In this document: positions 23,351 to 32,056 of the stretch, one piece after another
How positions within the stretch are numbered: the stretch's first letter is position 1
Layout of the letters: the number at the start of each line of letters is the position of its first letter
From: an uncultured Shimia sp.
GTDB lineage: Bacteria > Pseudomonadota > Alphaproteobacteria > Rhodobacterales > Rhodobacteraceae
DNA: 41,716 bases
Direction: 5' to 3'
NCBI RefSeq assembly: GCF_947498095.1
Contig: NZ_CANMJE010000018.1
Location: forward strand, 1 to 41,716
Program-made: the position numbers and the translations under genes
The notes under the pieces: model-generated
What the model was told of the DNA's origin: nothing
The model's input: only the letters and a program-made list of their open reading frames with translations
Database searches by the model: none

Positions 23351-24244
23351 TCAGATAGAGGTGCCAACCGCTTGCTTCAGCATCCAACCCATGCGCAAGA
23401 AACGCAGACGGATCAGGATACCTGCGCCGCGCAGGCGCTCTCCAAAGCTGTCCAGTTTGGTGCTGAACAAAAGTTTAGGCAAATGGGCCAGCGCACTTGC
23501 TGGCATGGCAAGTGCTCTGAGAGCCCACCATACTCGCCCGCTCAAGCCCGGGCGAGAGGATTGTAGCAACGCAAAAGTTTCCTGTGTGAGGCGTTTCCAC
23601 TTGAGGCGCAATGCAACCCAGTCGGAGCGGCTGGGATGGCTGATCCGCAAATTGTCTTCATAGATCAAACGGTATCCTCTAGAGGTGGCGCGCAGACTCC
23701 AATCACGATCCTCTGAAACGGCTGTCTTGAAAAGCCCCACATCTTCAAAGACTGCACGTGACGTGACCAGATTTCCGGCCCCGGAAAACCCCTGAACCTC
23801 GATGTAGTTTTTGAAATCAAACGCAAAGACCTTTTCAAAGGCTTCGGCACCGCTACGGGGTGGGGGGGTCTCATCAAACACATCGACCCTGCCGCCGATC
23901 AGATCCGCTTTGGGGGCAACCTGCCGCGCCATGCTGAGCCAGCCATGGGACGGCACGCAATCGGCGTCGATAAAGACGAGGATGGGGGCAGTGCTTTCAG
24001 CGACCCCAAGATTGCGGGCCGGGCCGGCACCTTTTTTGGCCTCCGACAGAAAGCGGACCGACGGAAACATGCCATGCAGCCGGTCTGGCGGGGTAGGGGA
24101 GTTGTTGTCTATCACCAGGATTTCTGCGGCACCAACATCATTCTGCATCAATGCGGTCAGACAGCGTTCCAGCCGGTCGACATCATTGTAATGTGGAATA
24201 ATGACGGCGATATCCGGTGCGGGATCAGTAATAGTCATACTCAT
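23351..24244 (-). CDS. Family 2 glycosyltransferase
   Basis: This is a GT-A fold inverting glycosyltransferase that adds a sugar to the growing repeat unit on the cytoplasmic side. Motifs: IAVIIPHYNDVDRLERCLTAL (N-terminal nucleotide-binding start), ILVIDNNS, GAGPARNLG, LVFIDADCVP (the D-x-D metal site) and AVSEDRDWSLRATSRGY (catalytic-base region). The C-terminal part has hydrophobic and basic segments, suggesting membrane association. The start region overlaps the kinase stop: ATGs at 24250, 24244 and 24238 are close together, and 24244 has GGAG at a good distance. It is the last gene of the leftward ATPase-Wzz-kinase operon. Confidence 0.88.
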   Translation of the reverse strand: MSMTITDPAPDIAVIIPHYNDVDRLERCLTALMQNDVGAAEILVIDNNSPTPPDRLHGMFPSVRFLSEAKKGAGPARNLGVAESTAPILVFIDADCVPSHGWLSMARQVAPKADLIGGRVDVFDETPPPRSGAEAFEKVFAFDFKNYIEVQGFSGAGNLVTSRAVFEDVGLFKTAVSEDRDWSLRATSRGYRLIYEDNLRISHPSRSDWVALRLKWKRLTQETFALLQSSRPGLSGRVWWALRALAMPASALAHLPKLLFSTKLDSFGERLRGAGILIRLRFLRMGWMLKQAVGTSI

Positions 24245-25073
24245 GACCATGCGCTCCGGAAGAATACCGGCATTTATTGAGCACGATCCCCATGACATTG
24301 GTAAGTTCGGCCACATGGCGTTCGGCCACGTCGATCTGCGACATGCTGGTCTGTTCTGCCGCGACCATGATCAGGGCACAGTCGACATTCTGCAGGAAAC
24401 CAAAGTTGTCATCGCTTGCCATGAGGGGAGGCATGTCAAACAGCATGATATCAGGTTCATATTGCGCGCTGATTTCATCCAACACCTCAGTGGTCATGGA
24501 GTTCTGGAGAATTTCCGACGGGTTTTTTGCCTTTGGGCCGCCGTTGAGACCAAAGGCGAGATTTGTCCCAAGGCGGCGGGCATGGCTTTGAAAGCCGATT
24601 TTCCGTTCGAGGACGGCAGCCATGCTGTCATTGAGGCGCTGTCCCATAATCTTGGTGAGACCGGCGCGGCGCAGGTCGAAATCAAAGATCAGACTGTAAA
24701 GGTTACTTTGTCGGGAGAGGCCAAAGGCAAGGTTTGCTGTCGCTGTGGATTTTCCGCAGCCAGCATGTGGTGAGACGATGGCAATGCGTTTCCACTCATT
24801 TTGGCGGGCTTGTTGCAGCACACGTGTACGCAAGAGATCAAAAGGCGCACTGTCGAGGCCACCTTCGACTGTTGTGACACGGTTGCGATGAAGAAGTTTC
24901 CGGTCAACTGAAAGCGCCGGCGGCAGCTGCCATTCCTCCTTGGGCGGTGTGGTGGAGGTCGCCTGTTTGGATTCAGGCGGATGCTCAGCCGGGGCCGCAG
25001 GGGCTGCTGAAGTGGGAGAGGTTTGGTCGCGCTGCGCACGCGCTTTTTCCATTGCCGCTTGTAGCCGTTCCAT
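24225..25073 (-). CDS. CpsD/CapB-type tyrosine autokinase of the exosortase EPS system
   Basis: This cytoplasmic BY-kinase partners with the Wzz-like protein to control polysaccharide polymerisation and export. After a Pro/Ala/Thr-rich N-terminus (1-50) come FDLLRTRVLQQ (about 78), Walker A SPHAGCGKST (101-110), Walker A' LIFDFDLRRAG (about 129-138) and the Walker B region MLFDMPPLMASDD. The C-terminus YSSGAHGHEYDYY carries the tyrosine cluster expected for autophosphorylation. Its 282 aa match XrtA-associated kinases. A strong GGAGGAG ribosome site precedes the ATG. It sits 44 bases after the Wzz-like gene and overlaps the GT2 gene. Confidence 0.92.
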   Translation of the reverse strand: MERLQAAMEKARAQRDQTSPTSAAPAAPAEHPPESKQATSTTPPKEEWQLPPALSVDRKLLHRNRVTTVEGGLDSAPFDLLRTRVLQQARQNEWKRIAIVSPHAGCGKSTATANLAFGLSRQSNLYSLIFDFDLRRAGLTKIMGQRLNDSMAAVLERKIGFQSHARRLGTNLAFGLNGGPKAKNPSEILQNSMTTEVLDEISAQYEPDIMLFDMPPLMASDDNFGFLQNVDCALIMVAAEQTSMSQIDVAERHVAELTNVMGIVLNKCRYSSGAHGHEYDYY

Positions 25074-25117
25074 TCAGAGCTCCTCCACGTCGCGTATGTC
25101 TGTGTATATCCGGTCCA

Positions 25118-26671
25118 TCACCACCGTATCCCGAATTTGTTCATGGCTCTTTCCGCCAGCAGGTCCAGCGGCAGGTAATATGTGTGTATCGCAAAGACGA
25201 CGGCGGGGATGCCAATCAGGATGACAAGAATGACCAACAGCTTCATCCCGCGCCTGCGGAACTGTTGTGAGCGGGACTGGATATAGGGAATTGTGGTGAG
25301 GGGGGTGACGCCAAGTTTGTTAATGATGTCTTCCGGACGTCGGGCCGTTGTGTTCAAAAGTTCCAGGATGAAGATGAAGACCAGACCGGCGATAATGGCA
25401 AAGGCAGAGCCGCCGCCTGCAATAAGCGTCCGGTTTGGTTTCGTCGGAGAGCTTGGAATTGCCGGCTGCTCGATCACGGCAATCCTCTGGCCGCGGGAGC
25501 GTGTCTCGATGCGGTCACCGGTTTGGGCAACGGACAGGCGTTGCTCGGCCATCTCGTACTGGTTCTGCAAGGTTTCATACTTGCGGTTCATTTCTTCCAG
25601 CTTGATCGAAACCGCAGGTGTTTTGCTCATGCTTTGTTTGAGCTTGTCAATCTCGGCCTGAATGCCGATCTTCTGAGCCTGTAATGTCTGGACGCGGCTG
25701 TCGATTTCACCCAACTGGAGAACCAGCATTGGAGGCAGTTCCTTTTCACCTTCGGGGGTTTGTGGTGCTTGGGTGGCCGGAGACGCTGCGGCAATCTTGT
25801 TTTCCAGCTGTTCAATACGCGCTTCCAGCATTTTTACACGAGGGTTCTCTGTCGAGTAAACCGACAGGGCTTCTTCGAGCTGCTGGTTGAGGGATGCTAG
25901 CTGGCGCTCATTCGGCGAAAGCGGCCTGTCCTGAGGGGTGTTGATATTGCCGGTCAGTTCGAAAAGTTGCAGCAACCGAATGCGCTGATTGCGCAAATCG
26001 GCAATGTCTCGGTCGGTTTGAATCAGACGGTCCTGAAAATTGGCTTGTTGGCTCAGACGGTGTTGGAGGCTGTCGGGTAAGGCCCCGGTATTGGCTTGTT
26101 TGAACTCCAGAATACGCACACTTTGCAGGTCAAGCTCATTGCTCAGGCGCTCCACCTCCTGCGAGAAGAAGGCTAGCGTCTCGCCCGCCCGCCCTTTGCG
26201 TAACTCTGTATCCTGTTTCTGGATCAGAGTCAGGTATTCATTCAGAACCCGTGCGGCGGTGCGGGCTTGCGGGGCTTCAAATGTGATGGTCATCACAGGC
26301 GCGTCCTTGCGCCGCTGATTGGATGTGGAAATGGATGTTCTGGCACGCATGGCGTTCACGATCTCATCCGGACCCATTTTATTCAAATCTGGAAAAACAT
26401 CATGTTTGCGCGCAATTTCAAGCATATTGGCCCGGGTCAGCAGGCGGTGTTGAACAACTTGGAGCTGTTCAAAGGCCGGTGTCTTAACGGTTGTCGGGGC
26501 CAGTTCTGTCGGAATCTGCGGTGACTCGACCAGCAGGATCATGCGGCTTTCATAGGCCGGCGGCAGCGTATAGGCCACCGTTATGGAAATTGCCGAAATC
26601 GCCGTCGCAATGAGCAGAAAATAGGGAAGCCGTCGCCGGAAAATGGAAAAATAGTAACTCACGTTGCTCAT
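25118..26671 (-). CDS. Wzz-like polysaccharide chain-length determinant (exosortase-associated)
   Basis: This inner-membrane co-polymerase sets polysaccharide chain length. It has an N-terminal helix (about 16-36), a Wzz domain (AYTLPPAYESRMILLVES), long periplasmic coiled coils (about 150-400) with a conserved GNVR-like end (MAEQRLSVAQTGDRIETRSRGQRIAVIEQPAIPSSPTKPNR), and a second helix (about 420-442). A further hydrophobic segment near the C-terminus (LLVILVILIGIPAVVFAI) is typical of the XrtA-associated branch. Its start codon immediately follows the TAA of the ATPase gene, implying coupled translation, and the kinase gene follows. Confidence 0.92.
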   Translation of the reverse strand: MSNVSYYFSIFRRRLPYFLLIATAISAISITVAYTLPPAYESRMILLVESPQIPTELAPTTVKTPAFEQLQVVQHRLLTRANMLEIARKHDVFPDLNKMGPDEIVNAMRARTSISTSNQRRKDAPVMTITFEAPQARTAARVLNEYLTLIQKQDTELRKGRAGETLAFFSQEVERLSNELDLQSVRILEFKQANTGALPDSLQHRLSQQANFQDRLIQTDRDIADLRNQRIRLLQLFELTGNINTPQDRPLSPNERQLASLNQQLEEALSVYSTENPRVKMLEARIEQLENKIAAASPATQAPQTPEGEKELPPMLVLQLGEIDSRVQTLQAQKIGIQAEIDKLKQSMSKTPAVSIKLEEMNRKYETLQNQYEMAEQRLSVAQTGDRIETRSRGQRIAVIEQPAIPSSPTKPNRTLIAGGGSAFAIIAGLVFIFILELLNTTARRPEDIINKLGVTPLTTIPYIQSRSQQFRRRGMKLLVILVILIGIPAVVFAIHTYYLPLDLLAERAMNKFGIRW

Positions 26672-27526
26672 TTAGACCGTGTCCTTCTCTGTCGCGGAAG
26701 TTTGCCCCATATAGACCCCATCTTCGATGATGGAGTGGATCACTTTTTCAGTGACAATCAATTCATTCGCGCTCCAGGCGTAGAGCATGGCAAAGTCACA
26801 AAGTTGATTGACCAGCCTTGGAATCCCCCCGGTTTCTTCGAAGATGCGTCTACAGGCCTGGAAGGTAAACTCCTGCCCCGTCCCGCCGGCGGTCTTCAAT
26901 CTGTGCGAGATGTAGTCCTGTGTAATTTCGGAAGACATCGGGGAGAGATGAAAGTTTGCAGCGATCCGTTGTGCCAGCTGCTTCATGTTCGGGTTTTGGA
27001 CCATGTCGCGCAACTCGGGCTGCCCGACGAGAATAAGCTGGATCAGGACATCTTTGTTGGCATTGATATTGGTGAGCATGCGCAACTCTTCCAGCCCTTC
27101 CAGGGACAGGTTTTGGGCCTCGTCAAAAATAAGCACGACCATGCGCCCCAAGGCATATTCCTTGAGCAGGAAATCCTGCAGCACCTGAAACATCTGGACA
27201 TAGCTGGCACCGGGATCCACTTCGACATTCAGTGAATTCAGAACCCACTGAATAAGTTCACCGCGCCCGCCTTGGGCATTGGAAATCAGCCCGATGGTTG
27301 TGTCATCCCGAATCTTGGACAGAAGTTTCTGAACCAAGGTGGTTTTTCCGGCTCCGATCTCACCGGTAATCAGCGTGATCGGAGCTTTGGACATGATGCC
27401 ATACTCCAGAACCAGAAAGGCTCGGTTATGTTGCGGAGACCAAAAAAGAAAATCCGGATCGGGCAGCAGAGAAAACGGGCGTTCTTTCAGGCCAAAGAAA
27501 GAGGCATAGAGCTGATTAGAGGGCAT
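26672..27526 (-). CDS. ExeA-like AAA ATPase of the exosortase EPS locus
   Basis: This member of the XrtA/PEP-CTERM-associated ATPase family resembles the general-secretion ATPase ExeA/GspA. The start YASFFGLKERPFSLLPDPDFLFWS is diagnostic. Walker A is GEIGAGKTT, Walker B VVLIFDEAQNLS, sensor motif LILVGQPELRDM, and there is an arginine-rich lid (GGIPRLVNQLCD). ATG at 27526 is chosen because the family normally starts a few residues before this motif; GTG at 27535 is possible. It is the first gene of a leftward operon (ATPase, Wzz, kinase, GT2). Its exact task in EPS assembly is not established. Confidence 0.92.
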   Translation of the reverse strand: MPSNQLYASFFGLKERPFSLLPDPDFLFWSPQHNRAFLVLEYGIMSKAPITLITGEIGAGKTTLVQKLLSKIRDDTTIGLISNAQGGRGELIQWVLNSLNVEVDPGASYVQMFQVLQDFLLKEYALGRMVVLIFDEAQNLSLEGLEELRMLTNINANKDVLIQLILVGQPELRDMVQNPNMKQLAQRIAANFHLSPMSSEITQDYISHRLKTAGGTGQEFTFQACRRIFEETGGIPRLVNQLCDFAMLYAWSANELIVTEKVIHSIIEDGVYMGQTSATEKDTV

Positions 27527-28136
27527 GTTATTCACGGGACAACTTTCCAACCCTGCTAAAATCAAACAACAAACAAATCCAGACTCGCGCAGCGCTGCAA
27601 CGGCCGCGAACTGATGCAGGTGATAGAATCTTCTTGCGGCGGGTTAAATGGCCTTTTTTCATTTAGGTTTTGACTGCTCATTTGTTTGATAGCGGTTATA
27701 ATTAAGAAACTCAGCTTTTTTTAGGCGAATCAAAGGAATATTCTGCACGGCGCGTTTTGCCCTTTTTCACATCCTGACTTGCGGCTTGTTGCTAATACTT
27801 CCTAAATGCAGCTCTCAGGAAGCATTGTGCTAATTTTGGAAACTCTTTATCGCAGGGTTACTGTAGCTAATTTTGAGCGTAAGTATTGCTTTTTTTTAAT
27901 TAAATTTCAGTGCACTACGGCCGGGGGTCTGCGAGATGATATTCTAAAAAATCTGACGGTAGTCGCATTTTTTAAAAGTTTTACTTGAACATACGTGTTC
28001 TGGATCTGTTACAATTAAGGCGCGAATATGGCGTGAATGTGACCGACCCCGTGGGGGGGGAATTTCACACTCACATCAGGTGTTTGCGGTCCTCTTCTGA
28101 AGACTGCTGGTACAATATGGTAAATGGAATTTTTAT
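27527..28136. other. Divergent intergenic region between the two EPS operons
   Basis: About 600 mostly AT-rich bases separate the leftward ATPase-Wzz-kinase-GT2 operon from the rightward sugar-transferase operon, and must hold both promoters. GAACA-N4-TGTTC at 27987-28000 is an inverted repeat overlapping a TTGAAC -35-like word, with TACAAT 19 bases on. A G8 run lies near 28053. No credible gene is present. Confidence 0.5.
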
Positions 28137-28838
28137 ATGACTATTCAGTTTAATACCCCCACGACTTCCAAACCTGCGGCAACGGAAGCTATTGTGAGAA
28201 GTGTTGAGGGTTTGACGCGCCCGGTTTGGCGTGGGTTTTATGTTGGAGTGGGCAAACGTCTGCTTGATTGCATCCTAATTATTTTATCTTTGCCAATCGT
28301 TTTACCATTGATTGGTGTTTTTGCTTTTCTTGTGGCTGTTAATGGCAGTTCGCCATTTTACTGGCAGCAACGCGTGGGCCGTGGAGGCAGGCATTTCAGT
28401 ATACTGAAGCTTCGCACCATGATCGATGATGCGGATGAGGCGCTGGCGAGTTATCTGCGGGTAAACCCCAAAGCCCGTCGTGAATGGGAACTCAAGCAAA
28501 AACTTTGCCACGATCCAAGAGTGACAAAGGTCGGGCATATTCTGCGCAAGACCTCTCTTGATGAGCTTCCCCAGCTTTGGAATGTCTTTAAAGGGGATAT
28601 GTCTCTGGTTGGGCCGCGCCCCATGATGGTGGACCAGAAAGATCTGTATCCCGGCGAGCTGTATTACGAACTTCGCCCAGGGATCACCGGCCTCTGGCAG
28701 GTGTCCGATCGCAACGACACCAGCTTTGCGGATCGCGCCACTTTCGATAACAAATACTACTGTGATGTATCTTTGGGGATGGACCTGTCGTTGCTTGCCA
28801 GGACGATCGGGGTTGTGTTGCGCGGCACAGGGTATTGA
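28137..28838 (+). CDS. Polyprenyl-phosphate sugar-1-phosphate transferase (ExoY/WcaJ type)
   Basis: This enzyme starts polysaccharide repeat-unit assembly by moving a sugar-1-phosphate from a nucleotide sugar to undecaprenyl phosphate at the inner membrane. Features: KRLLDCILIILSLPIVLPLIGVFAFLVAVN (membrane hairpin, about 40-70), PFYWQQRVGRGGRHFSILKLRTM, DPRVTKVGHILRKTSLDELPQLWNVFKGDMSLVGPRP (catalytic block with Asp-Glu) and RPGITGLWQVSDRN. The 233-aa length and single N-terminal hairpin fit the ExoY-like monotopic form. The sugar (galactose or glucose) cannot be fixed by sequence. It is followed by prsT. Confidence 0.95.
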   Translation: MTIQFNTPTTSKPAATEAIVRSVEGLTRPVWRGFYVGVGKRLLDCILIILSLPIVLPLIGVFAFLVAVNGSSPFYWQQRVGRGGRHFSILKLRTMIDDADEALASYLRVNPKARREWELKQKLCHDPRVTKVGHILRKTSLDELPQLWNVFKGDMSLVGPRPMMVDQKDLYPGELYYELRPGITGLWQVSDRNDTSFADRATFDNKYYCDVSLGMDLSLLARTIGVVLRGTGY

Positions 28839-28913
28839 ATGCCGGACGCATCTCGCTAAGCTGTTAGATGCGTTCAGATACGCTTTTATTTACCCAATCT
28901 TAGTGGCACTCTT

Positions 28914-31346
28914 ATGTTAAAAAAAATGATGACTCTGGCGCTGGCGTTAACCTTTTCGGTTGCGCTGGCGGGTTGTGAATCTGCTGAGGAGCGGGCGCAA
29001 AAGCATTTCGAAAAAGCCATGGCTTTGCTTGAAGAAGGGGATATGGACCGAGCTCTGATCGAGTTCAAGAATGTTTTCAAGCTGAACGGGAACCATAAAG
29101 AAGCGCGCCTTGCTTATGCGCAAGTTCAGGAAGACAGAGGTAACCTACAACAGGCCTATGGCCAGTATCTCCGACTGATTGAGCAATATCCTGAAAACAT
29201 GGACGGGCTTCGGGCCTTGGTGCGGATGTCGGCGCATCTGAATAACTGGGAAGAGGCAAAGCGACATGTCGCAGCTGCCGAGAAAATCACCCCTCAGGAT
29301 CCTCTGATCATGTCGGTGCGCGCCGGAGTTGATTACCACGACGCCATGCGCAGTCAGAACCTAGAGGCTGCGAACCTAGTAGTGAAAGTTTCCGAGATCT
29401 TGCTGCAGGAAAATGCAGATCTGCCGGCGGCACGTCAGGTTGTGATTGATGACCTTTTGCGCCGTCAAGACTGGGTGGGGGCCCTTGCGGCAATCGAAGA
29501 AGGTTTAAAGTTCAGCGATAGCCTCAATCTTTACATGTTGCGTCTTGGAGTTCTGGAGCAACTTGGCCGGAATGATGACATTGTAGTTCAGTTGAAGGAT
29601 ATGGAACAGAAGTTCCCGGATGCGGGGGCGCACCAGACACTCGTGGGTCGCCTTGTTGCCGAAGAGCGTCTGGATGAGGCAGAGGCCTATCTGAGGGAAC
29701 GAGCCGAACGTGATGATCAAGAAGACGCAACGTCCAAGCTCGAGCTTGTCGCCTTTTTGGCGCGGGTGCGTGATCGGGATACAGCCATTGCCGAAATCGA
29801 TCAGATGCTGAACGAAAGTACAGAGTTTGAACCTTTGCTCCGATCCATTCGAGCGGGGCTGGATTTTGAGGCCGGCAACAAGGATGCCGCCCTTCTAGAG
29901 ATGGAAGATGTTCTGAAAGGACTGGAGGCTTCGGAAGAAGCGGACCGTATCAAAGTGGCCTATGCAAAGATGCTTGTCAGGAATGGAAATTCCGTCGGCG
30001 CGCGTGCACAGATCGAGGAAGTTCTGGAACACGATCCAAGCCAGGTAGATGCCATCAAGATCAAGGCTGGCTGGCTGATTGAGGATGATCGACCTGGCGA
30101 CGCCCTGGTTGAATTGCGTGTTGCGTTGGATCAGGCCCCCCGCGATGCAGAGGTCATGACTCTGATGGCCAATGCGCATGAACGCACCGGCAATCGTGAT
30201 CTCATGGGGGAAATGCTGTCGCTGGCGGTTGAGGCGTCGGGGAGTGCGCCGGAAGAATCGCTGCGCTATGCTAGGTTCCTGATTTCTGAAGAAAAATTAC
30301 TGCCTGCAGAAGACATTCTGAAGAGTGCCTTGCGGTTGCAAAGCGCCAACCCCACGCTGTTGTTTGCCCTTGGAGGGCTCTACATCCAGATGGATGACTG
30401 GGCTCGGGCACAGCATGTGATTGATACACTGTCTCGCCTTGGCATAAGTCAGGCGGATGCTATGGCAAATGAACTGACCGCACGAAAGCTGGCGGGTCAA
30501 AACCAGGCGCAGGAACTGGATCAGTTTCTCACATCAATGGCGGAAGAATCTTCGGGATTGCAGGCGGCAGCTTCAATTGTTCGGTTGCGGCTGATTCAAG
30601 ATGACGTGGATGGTGCCCTTGCCTATATAGATGAACTTTCCGCAGAGGATCAAAATGCCCCGGCTCTCAGATACTTGCGGGCAGGAGTGCTGGTTGTGGA
30701 TGGGCAGCGCAAGGAAGCAATGGTTATTCTGCAGAAGCTGGCGGAAGAGTTTCCGAAAAGTGAGCAAATCTGGTTAGCCCTTTACAGGCTGCACCGAAGC
30801 CAGGGGGATGTTGATGCAGCGTCCCAGACTCTGAACCTGGCACTTACGGCTCTGCCTGACAGTGCCAGAATCAAATGGGCCCTTGCCAGTGAAGCCGAAC
30901 AAAAAGGCGATATCGATGGTGCGATTACCATCTACGAAGAGCTTTATGCTGCAAATAGCAATAACGTCATTATTGCCAACAACCTTGCCAGCCTTGTGTC
31001 CACTTATCGGACCGATAATGCCAGCCTCCAGCGCGCCTATGATATTGCGCGGCGCTTGAGGGGGACAGAGGTGCCGGCCTTCCAAGATACCTATGGCTGG
31101 ATTGCCCACAGGCTGGGAAACCATGATGAAGCATTGGAATATCTGGAGCCTGCCGCAAAGGCTTTGACCTTGGATCCCGTTGTTCAATTCCATCTGGCAG
31201 AGAACTATGCCGCACGCGGTCTCAGTGCAGAAGCGTTGGAACAGTACCGCAAAGTAGTGGAACTGGTAGAGGGCGGGGCACGTCGCCCCGATTTCATGGA
31301 TAAGGTCGAGGCAGAAATTGCCCGGCTTTCAGGTGAACAGAATTAA
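28914..31346 (+). CDS. prsT: PEP-CTERM system TPR-repeat lipoprotein PrsT
   Basis: This 810-residue lipoprotein is built almost entirely of tetratricopeptide repeats and matches the PrsT proteins found with exosortase EPS loci. The signal peptide ends VALAGC, with lipid-modified Cys21. TPR units run from about residue 30 (HFEKAMALLEEGDMDRALIEFKNVFKLN) to the end (YLEPAAKALTLDPVVQFHLAENYAARGLSAEALEQYRKVVEL). It probably scaffolds the polysaccharide export or synthesis machinery in the periplasm. It lies 75 bases after the sugar-transferase gene, and the VanZ-like gene starts 31 bases after it, so the three form one transcription unit. Confidence 0.93.
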   Translation: MLKKMMTLALALTFSVALAGCESAEERAQKHFEKAMALLEEGDMDRALIEFKNVFKLNGNHKEARLAYAQVQEDRGNLQQAYGQYLRLIEQYPENMDGLRALVRMSAHLNNWEEAKRHVAAAEKITPQDPLIMSVRAGVDYHDAMRSQNLEAANLVVKVSEILLQENADLPAARQVVIDDLLRRQDWVGALAAIEEGLKFSDSLNLYMLRLGVLEQLGRNDDIVVQLKDMEQKFPDAGAHQTLVGRLVAEERLDEAEAYLRERAERDDQEDATSKLELVAFLARVRDRDTAIAEIDQMLNESTEFEPLLRSIRAGLDFEAGNKDAALLEMEDVLKGLEASEEADRIKVAYAKMLVRNGNSVGARAQIEEVLEHDPSQVDAIKIKAGWLIEDDRPGDALVELRVALDQAPRDAEVMTLMANAHERTGNRDLMGEMLSLAVEASGSAPEESLRYARFLISEEKLLPAEDILKSALRLQSANPTLLFALGGLYIQMDDWARAQHVIDTLSRLGISQADAMANELTARKLAGQNQAQELDQFLTSMAEESSGLQAAASIVRLRLIQDDVDGALAYIDELSAEDQNAPALRYLRAGVLVVDGQRKEAMVILQKLAEEFPKSEQIWLALYRLHRSQGDVDAASQTLNLALTALPDSARIKWALASEAEQKGDIDGAITIYEELYAANSNNVIIANNLASLVSTYRTDNASLQRAYDIARRLRGTEVPAFQDTYGWIAHRLGNHDEALEYLEPAAKALTLDPVVQFHLAENYAARGLSAEALEQYRKVVELVEGGARRPDFMDKVEAEIARLSGEQN

Positions 31347-31377
31347 AAACCGACTGGCTTCTGATGAGCGGGGCGGA

Positions 31378-31731
31378 ATGAAGGCGCATTTGCTGTTTGA
31401 TCGGGCATGGCAGTGGCTCACTCATCCGCAGCACCGTGCGCCCCGCCACAGGCTGGTACTCTTTGTGACGGTTGTTCTTGCGATTGTCATTTCCGTCTTT
31501 GCCCTTATCCCGGTCACCTTGCCGCCGGGTGCACCGGGATCTGACAAGCTCCATCACCTTGTTGCTTTTGGAGCTTTATCCTTACCTTGTGCGGTTTTGT
31601 TCCCGCGCGCGTTGATAGTTGTATTGCCGGGTGCTGTCCTGCTAGGCGGAATGATTGAATTGATACAGCCAAGCGTTGGGCGGCACAGAGAGCTGGCTGA
31701 CTTTGTCGCGGATATAGTCGGGGCTGCCTAG
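31378..31731 (+). CDS. VanZ-like membrane protein
   Basis: This small membrane protein of the VanZ family has about three helices in 117 aa. The family pattern is present: SDKLHHLVAFGALSL, then GGMIELIQPSVGRHRELADFVADIVGA (E-x2-Q and R-x4-D positions). The ATG at 31378 has GGGGCGGA close upstream; a TTG at 31318 inside the end of prsT is a longer alternative. VanZ-like proteins recur in exosortase EPS loci, but their role is unclear. It lies in the prsT operon. Confidence 0.85.
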   Translation: MKAHLLFDRAWQWLTHPQHRAPRHRLVLFVTVVLAIVISVFALIPVTLPPGAPGSDKLHHLVAFGALSLPCAVLFPRALIVVLPGAVLLGGMIELIQPSVGRHRELADFVADIVGAA

Positions 31732-32056
31732 GGTTTGTGCTAAGGGGTGTTGGGAGGAGAGTGTCCAGATGGGGGAAACGTCACCGGAAAATGCAATAGA
31801 GTTGGAACTCGGTTTGGTTGCTCTCCCCATTACTTCATCCAAAAGTAACCGGAATCCTGTGTTGGGTAACCCTTATGTTGGGGACTGAATGCAACAAGAG
31901 AGCTCCGTCGCTGCGATTTAAGTTTGCAGAGAAAAAAATAAAAACTTAACATAACAAGTGTTACCGGTCGTGTATGCATCCTGGAGAGCGGGCTACCCTG
32001 TAGGCCGACTCTTGTTGGAAAACAATGTGATATCTGTACGCACCGTGCAGGCGGTA
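31732..32056. other. Intergenic region between VanZ-like gene and galU (convergent)
   Basis: Apart from the candidate small frame at 31769, the region is AT-rich around 31920-31965 and shows no RNA gene or strong terminator. Confidence 0.4.
31769..31888 (+). CDS. Candidate small protein (39 aa), uncertain
   Basis: ATG at 31769 has GGGAGGAG 9-10 bases upstream, and the frame of 39 codons (starts MGETSPENAIELELGL, ends VLGNPYVGD) closes at TGA 31886. It has no signal peptide or recognised motif. The good ribosome site is the only support. Confidence 0.25.
   Translation: MGETSPENAIELELGLVALPITSSKSNRNPVLGNPYVGD

Noticed and set aside
27806..27988. 60-codon open frame in the divergent EPS intergenic region
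   Set aside because: No ribosome site, AT-rich non-coding composition and no recognisable motif.
28901..28920. TGGCAC-like sigma-54 promoter before prsT
   Set aside because: The -12 element (TTGC) is absent at the required distance. No convincing sigma-54 promoter was found, although some exosortase loci use them.
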